Assembly (NCBI RefSeq): GCF_900167095.1
Contig: NZ_FUXG01000003.1
Coordinates: forward strand, 28,656-92,655
Direction: 5' to 3'
Source of the DNA: Oceanospirillum multiglobuliferum
Lineage (GTDB): Bacteria > Pseudomonadota > Gammaproteobacteria > Pseudomonadales > Halomonadaceae
Length of the DNA: 64,000 bases
A program made the translations under genes and the position numbers. Under the pieces are notes generated by a model, which saw only the letters and a program-made list of their open reading frames with translations, did no database searches and had not been told where the DNA came from. Shown piece after piece: positions 57,537-64,000 of this stretch (its first letter is position 1; every line of letters starts with the position of its first letter).

Positions 57537-58679
57537 TTATTGACCCGCTTGCAGGCGTTGTTTGATCTCTTGAGGGGTCACAATATCGCCTGTGTCGTTG
57601 CCCCAAGCGTTACGCTCGTAGGTGATCACCGAAGCCAAATCCACCGCATCAAACTGAGTCCCATAGGCGGCCATCGCTGTACCGGACTTGCCAAATAACA
57701 CAATGTCGAGATGCGCGGCTTGATCTTGAGTGGCAATTAAGCTGCCTTTAAGTGCAGGAAAAGCACCGGGAATCCCCATGCCATTGGCTTGGTGGCAGGC
57801 GGCACAGGCGGTGTTGTAAACCTGTTCGCCTTGCTGCATTAACTCTGCTAGCGTCCAAGTTCTCTCCGCAGCCGCTTGTTTGCTCAGTGCGGCTTGTTGC
57901 TGTTCTGTTACCCAGGTTTGGTAGTCAGTATCGGCCAAAGCTACGACCACAATCGGCATAAAACCATGATCCTTACCGCACAATTCTGCACACTGGCCGC
58001 GATAGGTGCCGGGGGTGTCGATACGTGTCCAAGCTTCATTGATAAAGCCGGGGATGGCGTCTTTTTTTACTGCAAAGTCAGGCACCCACCAAGAGTGAAT
58101 CACATCATTGGAGGTCGTTAAAAAGCGGATTTTTTTACCTACGGGCAGTACCAACGGGTTATCCACCTCCAGTAGATAATGCTCTGATTTATCCGCTTGA
58201 TTATGAATCTGTTCGGTAGGGGTGGTGAGTGTGCTGAAAAAGTCGATGTTTTCGTTCAGATAACGGTAACGCCATTTCCATTGATAACCTGTCACCTGTA
58301 TGTCGACGTCTGATGCTGTTGTGTCGTACATCTGCCTTAAGGTGGCGGTTGCAGGTACGGCCATTCCGATCAGAATCAGCACGGGTACTATTGTCCAAAT
58401 CAGTTCAACGGTTGTGCTTTCATGGAAACTGGCGGGTTTGGCGCCTTTAGATTTTCGGTGGTGAAAAATTGACCAAAACATCACCCCAAAAACAACACAG
58501 CCAATGACAACGCAGATCCAGAAGATGATCATATGTAGCTCATATACCGAGGCACTGATCTGGGTGACCCCCTCTGGCATATTGAGTTGCCAAGCACTGT
58601 GTGCCACGTTGTTGGCTCCCAACAGGAGCAGCGTTAGCAACGCCATGCGTTGACTTGCCCTAGACCTCATCATACTCAT
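57537..58679 (-). CDS. coxB: Cytochrome c oxidase subunit II with fused cytochrome c domain
   Basis: A 380-residue protein: signal peptide (to ~29), two membrane helices, a cupredoxin domain and a C-terminal monoheme cytochrome c. The CuA ligands are seen in HSWWVPDFAVKKDAIPG and CAELCGKDHGFMP. The heme site is CAACHQANGMG, so this is a caa3-like subunit II as in many Pseudomonas-related species. It is first in the oxidase operon, so it likely carries the main promoter. MSMM offers alternative ATGs one or two codons later. Confidence 0.95.
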   Translation of the reverse strand: MSMMRSRASQRMALLTLLLLGANNVAHSAWQLNMPEGVTQISASVYELHMIIFWICVVIGCVVFGVMFWSIFHHRKSKGAKPASFHESTTVELIWTIVPVLILIGMAVPATATLRQMYDTTASDVDIQVTGYQWKWRYRYLNENIDFFSTLTTPTEQIHNQADKSEHYLLEVDNPLVLPVGKKIRFLTTSNDVIHSWWVPDFAVKKDAIPGFINEAWTRIDTPGTYRGQCAELCGKDHGFMPIVVVALADTDYQTWVTEQQQAALSKQAAAERTWTLAELMQQGEQVYNTACAACHQANGMGIPGAFPALKGSLIATQDQAAHLDIVLFGKSGTAMAAYGTQFDAVDLASVITYERNAWGNDTGDIVTPQEIKQRLQAGQ

Positions 58680-58749
58680 GCCCCCACGATATTGTTTGGT
58701 GGCTTTAATAACAGAGCGGTACAGTCAGAAATTGCTCTGTTTCAGCCTG

Positions 58750-58776
58750 AGTATAGACGGGGTTTTAAGGTGGCAA
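58750..58776 (-). promoter_or_regulatory. Candidate promoter of the coxB operon
   Basis: On the minus strand TTGCCA and TATACT are separated by 15 bases, slightly short of the 16-18 optimum, about 70 bases before the coxB ATG. The call is tentative. Confidence 0.4.
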
Positions 58777-58930
58777 GAAATTATCAAGGGTTTAATTTGC
58801 AGTAGAGGCCATTCAAATAGACAGAACAGCGTTATACTAACGACATATATTTAGTCGTATAATTATTTATATTCGACTGATAAGTCATTGTGTTAGCGTG
58901 ATTTCCAACACTTGTTTAGGAGAGCCAAAT

Positions 58931-59314
58931 ATGCCACATATTTTATTGATTGATGACGACGAGCTGGTGCGTTTTGCACTAAGTATGGCATTGAAAATGG
59001 CAGGCTTTGAGGTTACTGAAGCAGAGCATGGAGCAGATATTGCGGTATCACGGGCACTTAAACAACTCGACAACCCTGTACAGTTAATTATCAGTGATAT
59101 TGTTATGCCTGAGAAAGAAGGTATTGAACTGCTGATGGAGTTACGTCAACAGCACCCTAATATTCCGGTGATCAATATCTCTGGCGGTGGACGAGTCAGT
59201 GGACAAGATTATCTACGAACAGCAGAGCGTTTGGGTGCAGTTGCCACTTTCAGCAAGCCGTTGAATGAAGAGGTGTTAATCGACAAAATCCGTCAGATTT
59301 TGTCGTTAAATTGA
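58931..59314 (+). CDS. Single-domain response regulator (receiver only)
   Basis: A 127-residue CheY-like protein: acidic pocket DDDE near residues 8-11, phosphorylatable Asp in ISDIVMP (~56), and the switch Lys in TFSKPL (~108). No output domain. ATG 58931 follows AGGAG; the longer frame from 58898 is not supported. It is convergent with the diguanylate cyclase gene (34 bases between stops), and the upstream 250 bases toward coxB are AT-rich with a TATAAT at 58858 but no good -35. Confidence 0.85.
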   Translation: MPHILLIDDDELVRFALSMALKMAGFEVTEAEHGADIAVSRALKQLDNPVQLIISDIVMPEKEGIELLMELRQQHPNIPVINISGGGRVSGQDYLRTAERLGAVATFSKPLNEEVLIDKIRQILSLN

Positions 59315-59348
59315 ATACCAGATTCACCGACGCAAAACAGGCGTTGGC

Positions 59349-60293
59349 CTACTCTTTATTGGCCAACACCACTTGGTTACGCCCAGAGGCTTTAGCACGA
59401 TACAACGCGTTGTCAGCCTTTAATACAATACTGGTAAATGTATCAGATTTACCTGCCTTAAAACCCGAAATACCAAAGCTTGCTGTAACCACTGAGCTGA
59501 CGGGGCTTGCTGGGTGCGGTAAGCCAATGGTTTCGATCACGTGGCGAAAACTCTCGGCAAAAGCCACAGCATCATCTGGTGCGATATTTGGAAGAATAAT
59601 ACAGAACTCTTCGCCGCCATAGCGTGCCAAGCTAGCCGCACGATCAATGCCTTGTGTCAGCTTTATATGTTCACTTAAGACGCGAGTAATTTTAGATAGG
59701 CAATAGTCACCTGCTTGGTGCCCTAGGTGATCATTGTAAAGTTTGAAACAGTCGATATCGAAAAACAGTAAGCTTAGTGCAGAGCTCTGTCGCGTTGCTT
59801 CAGCAATCGCATGTTCTAATAGGCTATTAAAACAACGTCGATTTGCAACGCCTGTTAACTCGTCCGTCAGTGCCATCTGATTCAACTTTTTAGCTTGTTG
59901 ATTCAGCAAACGTTCACGGTGCATCATGGTGCTAACATCTTGCACTTCAAGCATGCAATAGCTCTTATTATCGTGTTTGATCGGCTGTATACGAATCATT
60001 TGTGCAAATGGCTCTGCATCGGTTTTACCTTTTGAGTATAAAGGCAAAGGCGTTCGATTAAGTGCAGGCGATAGTACAGCGGGTAAGCCTCGATCTAATG
60101 CTTGTCGAATACAGGTATAGATGCGCTGGCTAGAAAGCTCAGGTAGTAGCTCAGTTAACACGCTCCCTTGAACTACTGAAACTTGAGTAAATGACTCAAC
60201 CAACCAGTGGTTAACAAAGATTACGTTGAGCTCAGAGTCAAGAATCATAACTCCAGATTGAAGTTTATTCAGCGCCTGTTCAAATAGCAGCAT
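59349..60293 (-). CDS. Diguanylate cyclase with N-terminal PAS-like domain
   Basis: A 314-residue protein. A PAS-like region (~10-120; SGVMILDSELNVIFVNHWLV) is followed by a short coiled coil and a GGDEF domain with active site RYGGEEF. No RxxD precedes it, so feedback inhibition is not expected. It starts 3 bases after the cheC stop and is the last gene of a receiver-CheC-cyclase operon, suggesting that phosphorylation of the receiver controls c-di-GMP synthesis. A 7-bp hairpin covers its stop codon (59343-59367). Confidence 0.88.
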   Translation of the reverse strand: MLLFEQALNKLQSGVMILDSELNVIFVNHWLVESFTQVSVVQGSVLTELLPELSSQRIYTCIRQALDRGLPAVLSPALNRTPLPLYSKGKTDAEPFAQMIRIQPIKHDNKSYCMLEVQDVSTMMHRERLLNQQAKKLNQMALTDELTGVANRRCFNSLLEHAIAEATRQSSALSLLFFDIDCFKLYNDHLGHQAGDYCLSKITRVLSEHIKLTQGIDRAASLARYGGEEFCIILPNIAPDDAVAFAESFRHVIETIGLPHPASPVSSVVTASFGISGFKAGKSDTFTSIVLKADNALYRAKASGRNQVVLANKE

Positions 60294-60296
60294 GAC

Positions 60297-60902
60297 TTAA
60301 CCTTGTACTCCAGTTAGAAACACAGACAGCGCTTTTTGTAGCATTAGCTCTGATTCACTACCCATTAAAAAGGCTAAATAGCCTTCTAAATCACGTTGCT
60401 CTAAGCCAAGTTGAATTTGGATGAAAAGCACACTGTGGCCATTTTGACCACGGTGTAATATTTCATACACTTCTGCAACTGTAAGCTCTGGTAGTTGACA
60501 AGAAAAGTCATCTTGCAGCATATCCGCAATGGCAGCAAAGCAAGCATTAAGAATAATATTACCAATTTCGCTTAGTGCATCTTGTTCGATTTCAGATAGC
60601 TGCTCTAGCGGTACTTGGCTACCCAGCATTAAACGCACAACCTCTAGGCTGCTTTGCTCAGGGAACATCAGCATCGCTTCCCCTGAAAAAGAGCCTGTGA
60701 AATATTGACTAATACAGGTTAAGCGTTGGTGCGCCATACCGAATAGGTCAATCACTCGCTCAGGGCTAAGAATATGCACCATCGGCACACTCATCGTAAC
60801 TGATTCACCCGTTAGCTCACTTAAAACGGAAGCAGAGCGACCTACACTGATATTAAAAATTTCTGCAAGGGCATCAAGCTCAAGCGCGCTGAGATCCTTC
60901 AT
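60297..60902 (-). CDS. CheC-type CheY-phosphate phosphatase
   Basis: A 201-residue protein of the CheC/CheX/FliY family. Both active-site helices are intact: DALAEIFN (near residue 10) and DALSEIGN (near 110), each giving the D/S-x3-E-x2-N pattern. Family members dephosphorylate phosphorylated receivers and here probably act on the receiver encoded just upstream. ATG 60902 is preceded by GGAGG and lies inside the end of that receiver gene (23-base overlap), so the two are translationally coupled. Confidence 0.85.
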   Translation of the reverse strand: MKDLSALELDALAEIFNISVGRSASVLSELTGESVTMSVPMVHILSPERVIDLFGMAHQRLTCISQYFTGSFSGEAMLMFPEQSSLEVVRLMLGSQVPLEQLSEIEQDALSEIGNIILNACFAAIADMLQDDFSCQLPELTVAEVYEILHRGQNGHSVLFIQIQLGLEQRDLEGYLAFLMGSESELMLQKALSVFLTGVQG

Positions 60903-61266
60903 TTTCTTGCCTCCAAATAGCCAACGCCTGTTCAGCAACCGCAGGGGTTACGGGTTTTGCCAAGAAATGCACGCCCAGCGATTCTGCCCGCTGTTTACTT
61001 GAGGTTTGCACATTAGCGCTTAGCATGACAATAGTTGTATCTGGCAACTTTGGCCGCAATTGCTCAACAGATTCAAAACCATCCATGATTGGCATATTGA
61101 TATCCATAATGATCAGATTGGGCGCATACTCAAAGGCCATCTCAATGGCTTGCTGACCATTTTCAGCTTCAACTACCTGCCAATCTGTATCTATAGTGAT
61201 AATGGCGCGGGAGAGCATCATACGAGAAACGCGGCTGTCATCTACGACGAGAACAGTTCTTATCAT
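60880..61266 (-). CDS. CheY-like response regulator
   Basis: A 128-residue receiver-only protein with DDSRVSRM (acidic pocket and Ser), LIIMDINMPIMDG (phospho-acceptor Asp ~54), VMLSAN (Ser switch) and FLAKPV (Lys). It is first in an operon with cheC and the GGDEF gene. It probably delivers a phosphorylation signal that CheC resets. The cognate kinase is not in the window. Confidence 0.88.
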   Translation of the reverse strand: MIRTVLVVDDSRVSRMMLSRAIITIDTDWQVVEAENGQQAIEMAFEYAPNLIIMDINMPIMDGFESVEQLRPKLPDTTIVMLSANVQTSSKQRAESLGVHFLAKPVTPAVAEQALAIWRQENEGSQRA

Positions 61267-61450
61267 TTCAATACCTGTTGGGTTTATTGGCGTTACAAGC
61301 GTTCCCTATGCTCAAGCTGCCATTTAATTACATCATTATTACCCACTGAATATATCATAAAACTACGGGCTAAGAAGGTGATAAAGCATGATTAAGTTTG
61401 ATATAAGAGATTATTGTTGTAATGAAATTGTTTCTATTTATTTCGGGCAT

Positions 61451-61480
61451 AAAAAAGGCCAGCATTTGCTGGCCCTCTTA
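61451..61480 (-). terminator. Intrinsic terminator of ilvC
   Basis: GGCCAGC-ATTT-GCTGGCC; read on the minus strand it is followed by six T, about 24 bases after the ilvC stop. Confidence 0.9.
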
Positions 61481-61503
61481 TTAATCAAACTAACTCAAAA
61501 CGA

Positions 61504-62820
<1,317 letters not shown>

Positions 62821-63699
62821 ATGGACACACGCTTGTTAAAGCACTTTTTAGTGCTCTCTGAAACCCTACATTTTGGTCGTGCCAGTGAGCTGTGTCATAT
62901 CAGCTCCTCTGCGCTTAGCCGAAGTATTAAACAGCTTGAAGATTCACTTGGCGTTGCACTTTTCGAAAGGGACAATCGCACTGTAAGCCTAACCCGAGAG
63001 GGCGTTAAATTTCAGCGTTATGCCCGAGATGCACTCAGTCATTGGGATATGATTCGCAATGCGTTGCTTGAAGAAGCGCAAGAGCTGCAAGGTGAACTGA
63101 GCATGTATTGCTCAGTGACCGCCAGCTATAGTTTTTTGCATGATATTTTGCGGCGCTTTAGAAGTAGCTACCCTAAAATTGAGATCAAACTGCATACGGG
63201 CGATCCCGCGCCTGCACCTAATCGGGTGCTCAATGGCGATGAAGATATTGCCATTGCGGCACGTCCCGATAGCTTACCCTCTGCATTAGCCTTTAAATCG
63301 ATTGGATTATCTCCCTTGCTGTTTATCGCCCCTGTGGATGATCCTGTTTTAGCCCCCCATGTGGATAAGCCCATCGAAGAGATCAATTGGTCAGAGGTGC
63401 CAATGATTTTGTCGGAACAAGGGTTAGCACGGAGTCGGGTTGACCGTTGGTTCAGCAATAAGGCGCTCAAGCCCAATATTTACGCTCAAGTGGCAGGTAA
63501 TGAAGCTATTGTAAGTATGGTGAGCTTAGGTTTTGGTGTGGGTGTTGTACCTAAAATTGTATTGGAAAACAGCCCGTTGGCCGATCGCGTCAAGGTGTTG
63601 CCAGTGACGCCTACTCTGCCGGCTTATGATGTGGGTGTCTGTGTGTTACAGAAAAAGCTGAAGAATCCTCTGATTGAAGCCTTTTGGGCACAGCTCTAA
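62821..63699 (+). CDS. ilvY: LysR-type transcriptional activator IlvY
   Basis: A 292-residue LysR-family regulator. The winged helix (~1-60) reads LKHFLVLSETLHFGRASELC and SALSRSIKQLEDSLGVALFER. The effector domain includes SVTASYSFLHDIL and NEAIVSMVSLGFGVGVVPK. IlvY is known to activate ilvC in response to acetolactate or acetohydroxybutyrate, and the divergent placement with ilvC supports this identity. ATG 62821 is the only reasonable start. It is followed by a palindromic terminator and the convergent der gene. Confidence 0.93.
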   Translation: MDTRLLKHFLVLSETLHFGRASELCHISSSALSRSIKQLEDSLGVALFERDNRTVSLTREGVKFQRYARDALSHWDMIRNALLEEAQELQGELSMYCSVTASYSFLHDILRRFRSSYPKIEIKLHTGDPAPAPNRVLNGDEDIAIAARPDSLPSALAFKSIGLSPLLFIAPVDDPVLAPHVDKPIEEINWSEVPMILSEQGLARSRVDRWFSNKALKPNIYAQVAGNEAIVSMVSLGFGVGVVPKIVLENSPLADRVKVLPVTPTLPAYDVGVCVLQKKLKNPLIEAFWAQL

Positions 63700-63721
63700 C
63701 CTGAGAGCCTAAATTAGAAAG

Positions 63722-63750
63722 CGAAAAACCCGCAGGTAGCGGGTTTTTCG
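63722..63750. terminator. Perfect 12-bp bidirectional terminator between ilvY and der
   Basis: CGAAAAACCCGC-AGGTA-GCGGGTTTTTCG, with T-runs in both directions. Confidence 0.9.
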
Positions 63751-63766
63751 GTTCAGATCAATCGTA

Positions 63767-64000
63767 TCAATTGCGGCGTTTTTTGCGCTCATCTCTTGAT
63801 TCTTTCGTCAGTTTCAACTGGCGCTGTTTTGCCTTGTCGCGGTCATCTGTTTTGTTCGGGTCAAATGGGTTTTCACCTGAACGGAATTCAAAACGGATTG
63901 GCGTACCTTTCACTTTCAACACCTTGCGGAATGTGTTGGTCAGATAGCGCTTATAGCTATCCGGCAAAGCCTCGGTCTGACTACCATGTACCACGATGAT
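63767..64000 (-). CDS. der: GTPase Der (EngA), C-terminal fragment at window edge
   Basis: The last 77 residues of Der, a double-GTPase required for 50S assembly. The visible part is the KH-like C-terminal domain: [20 protein letters not shown], then [19 protein letters not shown] and the charged tail ending in KKRRN. The frame is open through base 64000, so the two GTPase domains lie outside the window. GTG at 63994 is not a real start. Confidence 0.92.
   Translation of the reverse strand: MIVVHGSQTEALPDSYKRYLTNTFRKVLKVKGTPIRFEFRSGENPFDPNKTDDRDKAKQRQLKLTKESRDERKKRRN

Overview
This 64 kb window looks like a chromosomal segment of a free-living, aerobic, motile marine-type gammaproteobacterium, probably from the Oceanospirillales/Pseudomonadales side of the class. 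The evidence is gene order and protein type: ispB divergent from rplU-rpmA-obgE-proB-rpsT-murJ-ribF-ileS-lspA-fkpB-ispH, a complete aa3-type cytochrome c oxidase cluster with its assembly genes in the Pseudomonas-like order, an E. coli-type leuA, an ilvY/ilvC divergent pair, and outer-membrane and periplasmic proteins. I see no tRNA or rRNA genes, insertion sequences, prophage, CRISPR array or origin, so the window is mostly core genome with a signalling-rich middle.

Layout. 1-2.4 kb: the end of a large surface protein with a Pro-Glu repeat, an outer-membrane beta-barrel and a periplasmic FKBP isomerase. 2.4-9.7 kb: small conserved genes (DUF4124, TIGR02444, the ABC-F ATPase yheS, an SDR, dtd, an HDOD protein, a CoA-binding protein, an unknown membrane protein). 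9.9-15.5 kb: a YqaA-type membrane protein and two large c-di-GMP proteins transcribed toward each other with overlapping stop codons. 15.6-17.1 kb: a dihydrolipoamide-dehydrogenase-like flavoprotein with one redox cysteine replaced by serine. 17.1-30.9 kb: the housekeeping block from ispB to ispH (isoprenoids, ribosomal proteins, Obg, proline, lipid II flippase, FMN/FAD, IleRS, lipoprotein signal peptidase). 30.9-32.8 kb: two periplasmic thiol-disulfide proteins. 33-37.6 kb: a diguanylate cyclase, leuA, a HolD-like gene and rimI.

37.7-48.6 kb is a dense sensory island: an HBM-type chemoreceptor; a multidomain protein joining a 2Fe-2S ferredoxin, a class III nucleotide cyclase and a C-terminal flavin-type split barrel; a split Aer/CetAB-like receptor pair (stand-alone PAS protein plus a chemoreceptor ending in a zinc-binding CZB domain); a third chemoreceptor; a double-HD HD-GYP protein; and a 7TMR-DISM diguanylate cyclase. 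Together these suggest redox or energy sensing feeding chemotaxis and cyclic-nucleotide signalling. The fusion protein is the least conventional item in the window.

48.6-50.7 kb: a NIF3-like small protein, an RluA-type pseudouridine synthase and a Yip1-family membrane protein. 50.7-58.7 kb (minus strand): coxB-coxA-ctaG-coxC-SURF1-(CxxxC thioredoxin-like)-ctaA-cyoE, that is, the terminal oxidase with copper insertion and heme O/A synthesis. 58.9-61.3 kb: a lone receiver protein facing an operon of receiver, CheC-type phosphatase and diguanylate cyclase. 61.5-64 kb: ilvC and its divergent activator ilvY, then the 3' end of der running off the right edge.

Six proteins with GGDEF, EAL or HD-GYP domains lie in the window, so second-messenger turnover is a recurrent theme. 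Functions are assigned from recognisable motifs and context only. Start codons were moved from the longest reading frame where a Shine-Dalgarno sequence or a signal peptide supported it.
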